Of a stretch of 64,000 bases of DNA, positions 42,223-50,886 are shown in pieces. The stretch comes from Proruminimicrobium sp964487915 (GTDB lineage Bacteria; Elusimicrobiota; Endomicrobiia; Endomicrobiales; Endomicrobiaceae), in assembly GCA_964487915.1 (NCBI GenBank), contig CAZASN010000002.1, positions 186,001-250,000 on the forward strand, in the 5' to 3' direction. Under the pieces are notes generated by a model, which saw nothing but the letters and a program-made list of their open reading frames with translations, was not told the origin of the DNA and searched no databases. The translations under genes were made by a program, and so were the position numbers. Numbering within the stretch: the first letter of the stretch is position 1; each line of letters opens with the position of its first letter.

Positions 42223-43191
42223 ATGAAATTTGATTTGAATTGTAAAATCAGTTTGACCGTTACAATATTATTTTTAATGTCGCTTGCGTTTTGCTATGTC
42301 ATTAAAAACCAGCACTATAAAAAAGAATTGTTTAAATTTATTGCCGACAATAATTTTTCGGAAGGCAATTATTTTCAGTCGTCAAAATATTATAAAAAAT
42401 TAATTTCAATGGGCGACGGCGACGAAGACGTATACAAAAATATGGCGATATCAATGATTAAAACCGGTTATTACGACCGCGCCATAGAGTATCTTAAAAA
42501 AGTTTTGAAAAACGATAAATCTTCCGACGTATATTACGCTCTGGGCTACGCTTATTACCAAAAAGCCCAGACTCTGGATTCGCTTTCAATATTTAACAAA
42601 GCGATGGGATATCTTAACGAAAGCATAACGTTAAATAAAGATAATAATTTGGCGTACAGGCTCATGGGCAGAATTTTTGAACATCTGCAAAAATTTGACA
42701 GGGCGAGAATCTGGTATAACAAAGCTTTAATAAACGTAAACGATAAAAGCGAACTTTATAATTTTATAGCTTATACTTACAAAGAGGAAGGCGACTTGGA
42801 CAACGCCGTTAATTTTTATAAAAAAGCCATAGACAGCAACGATAAAAATATTTTGGCATACTGCGGACTGGGTGAAATTTACAGACAGAAAGAAGATTCC
42901 CAACAGGCTATAGAATGCTATAATCAAGCCATAAAGACAGATACGGGGTATATAATGCCTTATTATAAAATAGGCCAGATATATTATGAGAAAAAAGAAT
43001 ATGAAAAAGCGCTCGGCTGGTATTTTCAAGCTCTTCGTTTTGACACAAAAAACAATATAGTAAATTATTACATAGGCAAGGTTTATAAAGATACGAATAT
43101 GCCGTCCAAAGCGGCCGAATATTTTAAAACAGCGGCGTACTGCGGCAATGACGACGCGATAAAAGAACTTAAGGAAATGTCGGGGCGCTGA
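42223..43191 (+). CDS. Membrane-anchored tetratricopeptide-repeat protein
   Basis: 322 residues. One N-terminal membrane helix (residues 8-25), then about seven TPR units, for example YDRAIEYLKKVLKNDKSSDVY, FDRARIWYNKALINV, LDNAVNFYKKAIDSNDKN, SQQAIECYNQAIKTD and YEKALGWYFQALRFDTKN. It probably scaffolds an inner-membrane complex from the periplasmic side. It lies between corA and a small membrane gene and starts 32 nt after corA. Confidence 0.85.
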   Translation: MKFDLNCKISLTVTILFLMSLAFCYVIKNQHYKKELFKFIADNNFSEGNYFQSSKYYKKLISMGDGDEDVYKNMAISMIKTGYYDRAIEYLKKVLKNDKSSDVYYALGYAYYQKAQTLDSLSIFNKAMGYLNESITLNKDNNLAYRLMGRIFEHLQKFDRARIWYNKALINVNDKSELYNFIAYTYKEEGDLDNAVNFYKKAIDSNDKNILAYCGLGEIYRQKEDSQQAIECYNQAIKTDTGYIMPYYKIGQIYYEKKEYEKALGWYFQALRFDTKNNIVNYYIGKVYKDTNMPSKAAEYFKTAAYCGNDDAIKELKEMSGR

Positions 43192-43192
43192 A

Positions 43193-43519
43193 ATGTTTTA
43201 TACGAATAAGAGACTGTTTTTTATAATTTTGTTTTTATTATCGGTTTTTCTCGGGTATTTTATAAACCAGAAAATCATACTTATGGGCATATTTGAAAAT
43301 TTTTTCGTTTTAACGGTCGCCGTGTACATAAGCATAGCGGCGGTTTCTTTCGCTGTGTCCGTCGCGGCCGGAATCATTATAAAAATATTGGTCAACGCGG
43401 TTTCTAAAATTTTAAAACAAGAAAGCGCTTACAGCTGGAAATTTGTTTTGTGGCTGAATTTTACCGTTTTTTGTTATATACTGGTATTTGGTATTTTTTT
43501 AATTTCAATAACATATTAA
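43193..43519 (+). CDS. Small membrane protein of unknown function
   Basis: 108 residues with three hydrophobic helices (LFFIILFLLSVFLGYFI, FENFFVLTVAVYISIAAVSF with VSVAAGIIIKILV, and FVLWLNFTVFCYILVFGIFL). It starts 1 nt after the TPR gene, so the two are cotranscribed. No family is recognised. Confidence 0.6.
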   Translation: MFYTNKRLFFIILFLLSVFLGYFINQKIILMGIFENFFVLTVAVYISIAAVSFAVSVAAGIIIKILVNAVSKILKQESAYSWKFVLWLNFTVFCYILVFGIFLISITY

Positions 43520-43551
43520 ATATTGTATAATATACGCCAATGTAAACATAC

Positions 43552-43624
43552 GCCGACATAGCTCAGTTGGTAGAGCAATCGCTTCGTAAGCGATGGGTCG
43601 GAGGTTCAAATCCTCTTGTCGGCT
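43552..43624 (+). tRNA. tRNA-Thr (anticodon CGT)
   Basis: The acceptor GCCGACA/TGTCGGC pairs fully, the anticodon stem-loop is ATCGC-TTCGTAA-GCGAT, and the T-arm is GGAGGTTCAAATCCTC. The discriminator is T and no CCA is encoded. A TATAAT (43526-43531) lies 20 nt upstream and may be its -10 box. Confidence 0.95.
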
Positions 43625-43654
43625 TCTGTGTTTATCTGACGAACCGGGGCAAAA

Positions 43655-45844
43655 ATGTTGTCCGATATAATAAAAAAAACTTTTTCAAAAATACTACAGT
43701 ACGGCGTTCCTCTTTTTTATTTTTTGGTCGCGGTAAGTTTTTATCTCGGAACTTACGATTCCGCCCAGATTAAAATAACCATAGTTCAAATCGGCGGAAT
43801 CTTTTTAATCTGTTCATGGTTAATCTTAAAATTTGAAGATGATTTATTTCCGACTTTAAGGCAAAATCCGGTTGTCGCCGCGCCTGTGCTTTTATTTCTG
43901 ATTTCAGGCCTTATTTCGTATTTATTTTCATATTTTCATTACGCTTCTCTGAATGAATTTTCCAGAAGGCTTATATATTGTCTTTTGGCTTTAATCATAG
44001 CCGATGTTTTTAACGAGAAGAAAAATATAAACAGGCTTATAAGTTTTTTAATATTCGCCACATATATAGTCTGCATATATTCCGTTCTACAGTTTATAGA
44101 CATAAATTTTTTCCCGCCGCCTCCGGACAAAGGACTTGATCCTTTTGCATGGCGGCAGGCTTTCGGCCCGAAAATTTTTTCAACTTTCGGCAACCCCAAT
44201 TTCTTAGGAGATTTTCTTGTCGTTATGAGCCCGATAACGCTGGCTTTGTTTTTTAAAAAAAGAAAGTTTCATCTTTTGTTTTTATGGATTTTGATAACTT
44301 TTTCAACCGTAGCCACTTATTCAAAAGGAGCATGGATAGGATACGGTCTGGGGCTGTTAACCTTCGGATTTTTATTTGTTAATTTTATTCTCAATATAGA
44401 AAAATCAAAAAGAATTTTTATTCTTATAATAATGTCGTTTCTTACCATAACCACCGTTTCCGGAGCGATATTTATACAGATGAAAAAACGTCCGGACAGC
44501 GCTTCTTTCAGAACATGCACATGGCTTGCCACCTGGGAAATGATAAACACAAATCCGGTTTTGGGAACGGGAATAGGAACTTTTTATCTGACTTATCCTT
44601 CATTCAGAAGACCGGAAATATTTTTTATAGAAAAAGCGCACAATACCGAAACCGATCATTGCGAAAACGAATATCTTGAAGTTTTTTATGACGAAGGAAT
44701 GATAGGAATAGGCATTTTTCTTGCCTTGCTTGCGTTATTTTTGACTCTCGGCCTGAGAAATCTGGCGTATTTCAGAAGACGCAATTTAAACGACGGAACC
44801 ACGGCGTATATACAGCTTGGCGTTTTAAGCGCGCTGGTCGCGCAGCTCGGGCATAATCTTGTGTGCGTTTCTCTCAGGTTTGTTTCTTCCGGCGTAATGT
44901 TATGGATGCTTATAGGTCTTACGGCGGCGATATCTTTTCAATATATAAAGAAAGAAAAAATAGATGTCGTGGTATTTCCTTCCGTTATAAAAAGAATAAT
45001 GCAGATAATAATATTTTTAATGATGTGCTATCTTATATTTGTGTTTTACGGTTTTTTCCAGGCTGATAAAATGCACGCGACCGCCATTTATTATTCAAAA
45101 CAGGGCAGATGGAACGAGTCGCTTGAATATTTTGACAAAACTATACAAAAAAATCCGTCTTTCATAATGCCGAGATATTTTAAGGCCAACAATTATAACG
45201 ACAGATTCCAAAAGGACGACGTAAACAAAGCTCTGGCGGAATATGAAAGTTTATGGAAGCTTGCTCCGAATTACGTCCAGTCAAAATTTCTGGTAGGCGC
45301 GCTTTACACTAAACTGTGGGCGGAATATAATCTTCAGTATAACGGGTTTCTTGCCAAAAAAGACGAGAAAAACGCCGAAACGGCGTTAAAAAACAGAGAC
45401 GACAGTTTTCAAAAAGCAGTGAAATATTATAATGAGTATGAATTAATAGATCCTATTTTTCCGGAAACGTATTACAGGCTTGCATGGCTTTATGTGCAAA
45501 ACGGAGAGTATCAAAAAGCGCTGGACGAATATCAAAAACACCTTGACGCTCCGGGCAAACTTATAAGAAACGCGGATTACTGGAAGCCTAGAAGGAAAAA
45601 CGAATATGCTTTTACTTATATAAATATGGGCAGTTTGTATTTTATGATGAATAATCTTAACAAAGCCGAAGAATGTTTTAAAAAATCGCTGGAACTTATA
45701 CCGGACAGTCTTGAAGGTTTAAAAAGCCTTGCCGCCCTTTACAATAAAACAAACCGTAAAAATGAATTTAACGAAACGGTTGAAAAGTTAAAAAAACTAT
45801 ATCCGCAGGATGAAATAGTTTCAACGCTGGTTTTAAAAAAATAA
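43655..45844 (+). CDS. O-antigen ligase/polymerase-like membrane protein with C-terminal TPRs
   Basis: 729 residues. About 11-12 membrane helices fill the first 460 residues. The Wzy_C/WaaL region is marked by FSTFGNPNFLGDFLVVMSPI, a long periplasmic loop with HNTETDHCENEYLEVFYDEG (conserved His and Glu) and LGTGIGTFYLTYPS. The last 250 residues are TPR repeats (WNESLEYFDKTIQKNPS, YQKALDEYQKHLDAPG, LNKAEECFKKSLELIPDSLE). Such proteins join or polymerise glycan chains on lipid carriers or on proteins at the periplasmic face. It ends just before the heat-shock control region. Confidence 0.85.
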   Translation: MLSDIIKKTFSKILQYGVPLFYFLVAVSFYLGTYDSAQIKITIVQIGGIFLICSWLILKFEDDLFPTLRQNPVVAAPVLLFLISGLISYLFSYFHYASLNEFSRRLIYCLLALIIADVFNEKKNINRLISFLIFATYIVCIYSVLQFIDINFFPPPPDKGLDPFAWRQAFGPKIFSTFGNPNFLGDFLVVMSPITLALFFKKRKFHLLFLWILITFSTVATYSKGAWIGYGLGLLTFGFLFVNFILNIEKSKRIFILIIMSFLTITTVSGAIFIQMKKRPDSASFRTCTWLATWEMINTNPVLGTGIGTFYLTYPSFRRPEIFFIEKAHNTETDHCENEYLEVFYDEGMIGIGIFLALLALFLTLGLRNLAYFRRRNLNDGTTAYIQLGVLSALVAQLGHNLVCVSLRFVSSGVMLWMLIGLTAAISFQYIKKEKIDVVVFPSVIKRIMQIIIFLMMCYLIFVFYGFFQADKMHATAIYYSKQGRWNESLEYFDKTIQKNPSFIMPRYFKANNYNDRFQKDDVNKALAEYESLWKLAPNYVQSKFLVGALYTKLWAEYNLQYNGFLAKKDEKNAETALKNRDDSFQKAVKYYNEYELIDPIFPETYYRLAWLYVQNGEYQKALDEYQKHLDAPGKLIRNADYWKPRRKNEYAFTYINMGSLYFMMNNLNKAEECFKKSLELIPDSLEGLKSLAALYNKTNRKNEFNETVEKLKKLYPQDEIVSTLVLKK

Positions 45845-45872
45845 CGCAGCTCCGACCTAAAAATCATTTTAA

Positions 45873-45899
45873 TTAGCACTCTCAAACATTGTGTGCTTG
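45873..45899 (+). promoter_or_regulatory. CIRCE operator 1 (HrcA site)
   Basis: TTAGCACTC-N9-GTGTGCTTG. The left half is a perfect CIRCE half-site (45873-45881) and the right half matches at 6 of 9 positions, with its last three bases (45897-45899) forming the start of the -35 box TTGACA. This is one of two HrcA sites at this promoter. Confidence 0.8.
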
Positions 45900-45925
45900 A
45901 CAAATCAAAATATCTGTGTTATAAT
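45897..45925 (+). promoter_or_regulatory. Consensus sigma70 promoter of the hrcA operon
   Basis: TTGACA (45897-45902), a 17-nt spacer and TATAAT (45920-45925): a perfect match in both hexamers and spacing. Each hexamer overlaps an inner half-site of the flanking CIRCE elements. Confidence 0.92.
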
Positions 45926-45951
45926 TGGCACTGTTATAAAGCGAGTGCTAA
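45925..45951 (+). promoter_or_regulatory. CIRCE operator 2 (HrcA site)
   Basis: TTGGCACTG-N9-GAGTGCTAA. The right half (45943-45951) is a perfect CIRCE half-site and the left half matches at 7 of 9 positions. It covers the start-site region directly after the -10 box. Confidence 0.88.
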
Positions 45952-45979
45952 AAAATATAATCGTTTCGGGCGGGGCTAA

Positions 45980-47017
45980 ATGAGACAAATTGCTGAGCAC
46001 GTTTTAAAAGAAAGGAAATCCAAAGTATTGTACGCCGTAATACACCAGTTTATCAAGACGGGCAAACCGGTGGGTTCAAGCGTTTTGGAAAACGAATATG
46101 ATTTTGATTTATCGCCGGCTACTTTAAGAAGTTTGATGGCGGAACTTGAAAAAGAAGGTTTTTTAACACATCCGCATACTTCCGCCGGAAGAATACCGAC
46201 CGACGCCGGATACAGGGCGTACGTTGATTCCATTATAGAAATGCAGAGACTGGCAGTTATAGAAGAAGAAAAGATAAGAGAAGAATACGAAAAGAAAACA
46301 AAAGAAATAGACGCGTTGTTATCGCAGACGTCAAGGATTTTATCGGGGCTTTCTCATTATACCGGTTTTGTCGTGGCGCCGAAAGCTGAAAATAACGAAA
46401 TAAGAAATATTGAACTTATACAGATTTCAAAAGAGCAGGTTTTGGTTGTTCTTCTGACTAAAACCGGAACGGTTAAAAACAAGATTGTCAGCATAAGCAT
46501 AGACGCCGAAGATTTATACAATTTGAAAAAATTTCTTAACAGAAAATTAAGAGGTCTGTCTCTTACGGAAGCGGGCAAAAGAGTATTGGGCGAAATACAG
46601 CATTATGAGAACAAACAGAGAAATATGATTGAATTTGCAGGATGCATAAGCAGCGTTATAGACAGCATACAGGACGACATATATATGGACGGAGCGTCAA
46701 ACGTTCTTTCGGTTCCGGATTTTAAAGATTTGGAATCAGCCAGATACCTTATGCAGTTAAACGAGGACAGAGACAAACTTAAGCGTATAATAGGCAAAGA
46801 TTTAAACAGTAAAATACAGGTAAAAATAGGCGAAGAACAGAAAGATTTGAGCGTAATAACGACGTCATACAGTTATGGCAATAAAATTATAGGAGTTTTG
46901 GGTATTATCGGGCCAAAAAGAATGGAATACGAAAAAATGATATCTCTTGTTGATTCGGTTTCAAAAATAGTCAACGGATATTTATCGCAAATAGGAGAAG
47001 AAGACGATGACGAGTGA
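45980..47017 (+). CDS. hrcA: Heat-inducible transcription repressor HrcA
   Basis: 345 residues. The N-terminal winged helix (IHQFIKTGKPVGSSVLEN, SPATLRSLMAELEKEGFL, THPHTSAGRIPTDAGYRAYV) is classic HrcA. The GAF-like dimerisation domain (SGLSHYTGFVVAPK, VLVVLLTKTGTVKNKIV, IGVLGIIGPKRMEYEKMISL) follows. It represses its own operon through CIRCE and is tuned by chaperonin availability in other bacteria; no groEL is visible in this window. The end overlaps grpE by 11 nt. Confidence 0.97.
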   Translation: MRQIAEHVLKERKSKVLYAVIHQFIKTGKPVGSSVLENEYDFDLSPATLRSLMAELEKEGFLTHPHTSAGRIPTDAGYRAYVDSIIEMQRLAVIEEEKIREEYEKKTKEIDALLSQTSRILSGLSHYTGFVVAPKAENNEIRNIELIQISKEQVLVVLLTKTGTVKNKIVSISIDAEDLYNLKKFLNRKLRGLSLTEAGKRVLGEIQHYENKQRNMIEFAGCISSVIDSIQDDIYMDGASNVLSVPDFKDLESARYLMQLNEDRDKLKRIIGKDLNSKIQVKIGEEQKDLSVITTSYSYGNKIIGVLGIIGPKRMEYEKMISLVDSVSKIVNGYLSQIGEEDDDE

Positions 47018-47657
47018 AGAACAAAAAAAAGAGACTGAAGATATAAATCCGGAAGCGGTTGAAGAAATAGCAAGAGAAGAGAAACTTTCGGAACTTGATA
47101 TTTTGAAGCAGTCGGTTGAAGAAAAACAGAAAAAAGCCGATGAATATTACGACCAGCTTTTGAGACTCAAAGCCGATTTTGAAAATTTCAGAAGAAGAAC
47201 TGAAAAAGAAAAACAGGATTTTTTAAACTGGGGCAGAGAAAAAATTCTCATAAAACAGATAAGCATATACGATGTTTTTGAGCAGGCTTTGCAAAGCGTT
47301 AAAACGGGTAAAAATTTAGACAGCATAATGGTCGGGCTGGATATGATTCACAAAGAATTCGCGAAAATGCTTAAAGAGGAAGGAGTTGAAAAAATAGAAT
47401 GCCTCGATAAAAAATTTGACCCTCATTTCTGCGACGCGCTGGCGTACGTTGAGTCGGACAAAGAGGAAGGAACGGTGCTTGAAGTATATCAGCCCGGTTA
47501 CAAATTCAACGGCAAATTGATGAGAGCGGCAAAAGTAAAAGTAGCCAAAGCGCCGGAGAAACAGAAGGATGGAAGTTTAGAAGCTGGGAAGCTTGGCAAA
47601 GACGGCAACAAAGAACAAGAGACGGACAATAACGAAAATAAAGAAGAAAATAAATAG
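47007..47657 (+). CDS. grpE: Nucleotide exchange factor GrpE
   Basis: 216 residues. A long N-terminal coiled coil (KADEYYDQLLRLKADFENFR) is followed by the four-helix and beta-domain signature (LDMIHKEFAKMLKEEGVEKI, FDPHFCDALAYVES, VLEVYQPGYKFNGKLMRAAKVKV). It releases ADP from DnaK. The last 30 residues are a hydrophilic tail (DGSLEAGKLGKDGNKEQE...) whose DNA resembles part of a hairpin element at 56384-56462. Confidence 0.95.
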   Translation: MTSEEQKKETEDINPEAVEEIAREEKLSELDILKQSVEEKQKKADEYYDQLLRLKADFENFRRRTEKEKQDFLNWGREKILIKQISIYDVFEQALQSVKTGKNLDSIMVGLDMIHKEFAKMLKEEGVEKIECLDKKFDPHFCDALAYVESDKEEGTVLEVYQPGYKFNGKLMRAAKVKVAKAPEKQKDGSLEAGKLGKDGNKEQETDNNENKEENK

Positions 47658-47672
47658 AAAACGGAGGGTATC

Positions 47673-49550
47673 ATGAGTAAAATTATAGGAATAGACTTAG
47701 GAACATCAAATTCCGCGGCAGCGATAATGGAAGGCGGAAAAGTAACGCTTATCCCGTCGGCCGAAGGAACGACGCTCGGCGGAAAAGCGTTTCCGTCGTA
47801 TGTAGCTTTTACGAAAGACGGACAGCTTCTCGTCGGAGAGCCGGCAAGAAGACAGGCGGTCACAAACCCGGAAGGAACGGTTTCGGCGTTTAAAAGAAAA
47901 ATGGGAACCGATTTTAAATACCAGATAAACGGCAAGGAGTTTACTCCTCAGCAGTTGTCGGGATTTATATTGCAGAAAATTAAAAAAGACGCGGAAGCCT
48001 ATCTCGGCACTAAAGTTGAAAAGGCTGTTATTACAGTTCCTGCATATTTTAACGACCACCAGAGACAGGCGACAAAAGACGCGGGCGCAATAGCCGGTCT
48101 TGAAGTTGTAAGACTTGTAAACGAACCTACGGCGGCGTCTCTTGCCTACGGTATAGATAAAGTAGGAAAAGAGCAGAAAATAATGGTATTTGACTTGGGC
48201 GGCGGAACGCTTGACGTAACCATTATGGAAATGGGCGCCGAAGGAACTTTTGAAGTATTGTCCACTTCCGGCGACACGCAGCTGGGCGGAACAGACATGG
48301 ATAAAGCGATAATCAATTACATCGCAGACACTTTCAAAAAAGAAAACGGAATAGATTTAAGAAACGATAAAATGGCGGTCCAGAGACTTCAGGAAGCGGC
48401 AGAAAAGGCAAAGATTGAACTTTCAAACGTTCTTGAAACCGATATCAATCTTCCTTTCATAACGGCCGACGCTTCCGGTCCAAAACATTTGGCGATAAAA
48501 CTTTCAAGAGCAACTCTTGAAAATCTCGTTGACTCTATCGTTCAGAGATGCAAAGCTTCAATAGACCAGGCTCTGTCAGACGCGAAACTTTCAGTTTCAA
48601 ATCTTACGAAAGTTATTCTCGTCGGCGGACCTACAAGAATGCCTATCGTCCAGAAATTTGTTGAAAAGCACGTAGGTTCAATAGTTGAAAGAGGAATAGA
48701 TCCGATGGAATGCGTATGCAACGGAGCCGCAGTTCAGGCCGCGGTTTTAACGGGCGACGTAAAAGATATTCTTTTGCTTGACGTTACCCCTCTTACGCTC
48801 GGACTTGAAACGCTTGGAAACGTAAGAACTCCGATCATAGACAGAAATACGACGGTTCCGGTAAAAAAATCGCAGGTTTTCTCAACGGCGCAGGATAACC
48901 AGCCGGGCGTTGAAATACATATTCTTCAGGGCGAAAGACCGATGGCCAAAGACAACGTTTCTTTGGGCAGATTTATGCTTGAAGGAATTCCGCCGGCGCC
49001 CAGAGGCGTTCCCCAGATAGAAGTTACGTTTGATATAGACGCAAGCGGTATTTTGCACGTAACCGCAAAAGATCTCGGAACGGGAAAAGAGCAGTCTATT
49101 AAAATAAGCTCGTCAACAAAATTGTCAAAAGACGAAATAGACAAATTCGTAAAAGAAGCTGAACAGTATGCCGACGACGATAAAAAGAGAAAAGAAGAAA
49201 TAGAAGTTAAAAACGAAGCCGACAATTTGGTATATGCGACAGAGAAAAGTTTAAAAGAACACGGCGATAAAATTTCTCAGGAAGAAAGGCTTCAGGTTGA
49301 ACAGGCTATAAACGAAACGAAAGAAGCTATTAAAGGCGGAGTTATAGATACAATAAAAGCGTCAAAAGAAAAGCTTCAGACGGCGTCTTATAAACTTGCG
49401 GAAGTCGTTTACAAGCAGGCTCAGCAGCAGGGGCAGGCGGGACAGGCCGGCGCTGCGGGTGATGCGGGGCAGCAGGGCGGACAGCAGCAACAAAATAATG
49501 GTGGGGACAATGTTGTGGATGCTGAGGTAGTGGACGAAAACAAGAAGTAA
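47673..49550 (+). CDS. dnaK: Chaperone DnaK (Hsp70)
   Basis: 625 residues. ATPase landmarks: GIDLGTSNSAAAIMEGGK, VITVPAYFNDHQRQATKDAG, VFDLGGGTLDVTIME and ILVGGPTRMPIVQKFV. The substrate domain has LTLGLETLGNVRTPIIDRNT and GIPPAPRGVPQIEVTFDIDA. A Gly/Gln-rich linker precedes the terminal DAEVVDENKK, equivalent to the EEVKD tail. AGGAGG-type sequence (GGAGGG) precedes the ATG. dnaJ is not directly next to it: 1.3 kb with an AT-rich gene and two hairpin elements separate them. Confidence 0.98.
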   Translation: MSKIIGIDLGTSNSAAAIMEGGKVTLIPSAEGTTLGGKAFPSYVAFTKDGQLLVGEPARRQAVTNPEGTVSAFKRKMGTDFKYQINGKEFTPQQLSGFILQKIKKDAEAYLGTKVEKAVITVPAYFNDHQRQATKDAGAIAGLEVVRLVNEPTAASLAYGIDKVGKEQKIMVFDLGGGTLDVTIMEMGAEGTFEVLSTSGDTQLGGTDMDKAIINYIADTFKKENGIDLRNDKMAVQRLQEAAEKAKIELSNVLETDINLPFITADASGPKHLAIKLSRATLENLVDSIVQRCKASIDQALSDAKLSVSNLTKVILVGGPTRMPIVQKFVEKHVGSIVERGIDPMECVCNGAAVQAAVLTGDVKDILLLDVTPLTLGLETLGNVRTPIIDRNTTVPVKKSQVFSTAQDNQPGVEIHILQGERPMAKDNVSLGRFMLEGIPPAPRGVPQIEVTFDIDASGILHVTAKDLGTGKEQSIKISSSTKLSKDEIDKFVKEAEQYADDDKKRKEEIEVKNEADNLVYATEKSLKEHGDKISQEERLQVEQAINETKEAIKGGVIDTIKASKEKLQTASYKLAEVVYKQAQQQGQAGQAGAAGDAGQQGGQQQQNNGGDNVVDAEVVDENKK

Positions 49551-49559
49551 TTTTATAGC

Positions 49560-49666
49560 GGCTTTAATATTTTGATTACACCTTCGAATTTTGCGACCTT
49601 ATGTACCGTTTCACTTACGTACACTGCGGTCGCAAAATTCTTCGGTTCATCTAAAATCTTAAAGCC
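49560..49666 (+). repeat. Long hairpin element, copy C (after dnaK)
   Basis: Perfect 13-bp arms, GAATTTTGCGACC (49586-49598) and GGTCGCAAAATTC (49628-49640), enclose a 29-nt head with CTTATGTACCG and GTACAC. Outer arms GGCTTTAATATTTT (49560) and AAAATCTTAAAGCC (49653) also pair at 13 of 14 positions. The head shares CTTATGTACCG exactly with copy D in the opposite orientation. Confidence 0.8.
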
Positions 49667-49715
49667 TTTGAAAGTCGTAGTAAAGATTTTAAATATTTTT
49701 AAATAATGGGAATTT

Positions 49716-50708
49716 ATGGATAGGATCAAAGAATTAATAAGTTTACCAACAGAAGAATTATTGAGAAAAGAGTATGGAAAACTTTCTCTAGAATCAATAG
49801 AACCACAGGTAGTTCTTATAAAAAAAATCTTAAAATCTTTATTAGGATTAAATATAGAAGTTTTAAAATCAAAAGAAAGAGCAGTACTTTCTTTTGTTGA
49901 AGATGTTCAAAATTTATTTATGGATATTATGAATTATCAAGGTATAAATAGAGAACAGTTGATTTTGAAAGTAAATAAATTTGATATACCAGCAGATATA
50001 TATGCTTTGATAGCCGCCAATATAGCAATAAATAATAAAATAGAAATGGATGATGTAATAAAAAATCAAAAAGAATTATATCAATCAAATTTTGAGCAAA
50101 TATTACAAGAATCAAATAAAAAAATTAATGAAATATTTGAAAAAATAAAAAAAGAAGAACAGGGTATAAAACAATTAGGAACAGAAAGTGAAGATATTCT
50201 TAAAAAGATGAAAGAGAATATGGCTACAACTGGAATCGCTGATTATGCAGATATTTTTCAAAAAGAATCAAATATACATAAAAAAAATTCACAATATTGG
50301 TTTTATGGTATTATAGGGATAGTTATTGTAATAATAATAACAGCTTTATGTTTGCTCTTGGGATGTTTTTCACCTCAAGATGATAAAATGAGAACATTAG
50401 TGCAATTTACGTTTGCAAAATTAATAATATTTTCTTCTTTATTTTTTCTTTTGACTTTAGCGTTTAAATCTTATAAAGCAAGTAAACATAATGAGATATT
50501 AAATAAACATAGACAAAATGCCATTACTACTTTTGAAAAATTTGTTAAATCGGCAAATGATGACAGAACAAAAAATGCAGTTTTATTACAAACAGTAGAT
50601 GCAATATTCAGCCAACAAAATACAGGATATAATGATAGTGATAATGATGTAGTAAGTCCGCAAACTAAAATTTTGGAAATAATAAATAGTTCGGCAAAAA
50701 ACGATTAA
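49716..50708 (+). CDS. Unknown two-helix membrane protein inserted between dnaK and dnaJ
   Basis: 330 residues, no family named with confidence. Residues 1-190 are soluble and helical with coiled-coil character (ESNKKINEIFEKIKKEEQGI). Two membrane helices follow (YGIIGIVIVIIITALCLLLG, LIIFSSLFFLLTLAF). The C-terminal cytoplasmic part contains LNKHRQNAITTFEKFVKSA and NAVLLQTVDAIFS, a pattern I associate with scattered accessory-genome proteins. It is much more AT-rich than dnaK and dnaJ (12 G+C in the 60 bases 50041-50100 against about 30 in 48061-48120) and uses different codons. It is flanked by hairpin elements C and D, which suggests acquisition by insertion. Confidence 0.65.
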   Translation: MDRIKELISLPTEELLRKEYGKLSLESIEPQVVLIKKILKSLLGLNIEVLKSKERAVLSFVEDVQNLFMDIMNYQGINREQLILKVNKFDIPADIYALIAANIAINNKIEMDDVIKNQKELYQSNFEQILQESNKKINEIFEKIKKEEQGIKQLGTESEDILKKMKENMATTGIADYADIFQKESNIHKKNSQYWFYGIIGIVIVIIITALCLLLGCFSPQDDKMRTLVQFTFAKLIIFSSLFFLLTLAFKSYKASKHNEILNKHRQNAITTFEKFVKSANDDRTKNAVLLQTVDAIFSQQNTGYNDSDNDVVSPQTKILEIINSSAKND

Positions 50709-50755
50709 AATTAATTAAAAATAAAATATAAGTTGTTGTGTCGTTAAGATATTAA

Positions 50756-50842
50756 GATTTTGAGCGAGATGAAGTATTGAAAAAGTGCGGTGTACAAAGT
50801 AAAAGCGAAGCGGCGGTACATAAGCTTTTGCAATACAAAATC
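50756..50842 (-). repeat. Long hairpin element, copy D (before dnaJ)
   Basis: Arms TATTGAAAAAG (50775-50785) and CTTTTGCAATA (50825-50835) pair at 10 of 11 positions. Outer GATTTTG (50756-50762) pairs with CAAAATC (50836-50842). Read on the minus strand the head is CTTATGTACCG...TTTGTACACCGC, matching copy C. Its orientation is inverted relative to copy C, across the 330-residue gene. Confidence 0.75.
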
Positions 50843-50886
50843 GCAGGCAAAAGATTGATATCGCTACTAGGGAAAAAGGAATTGAG

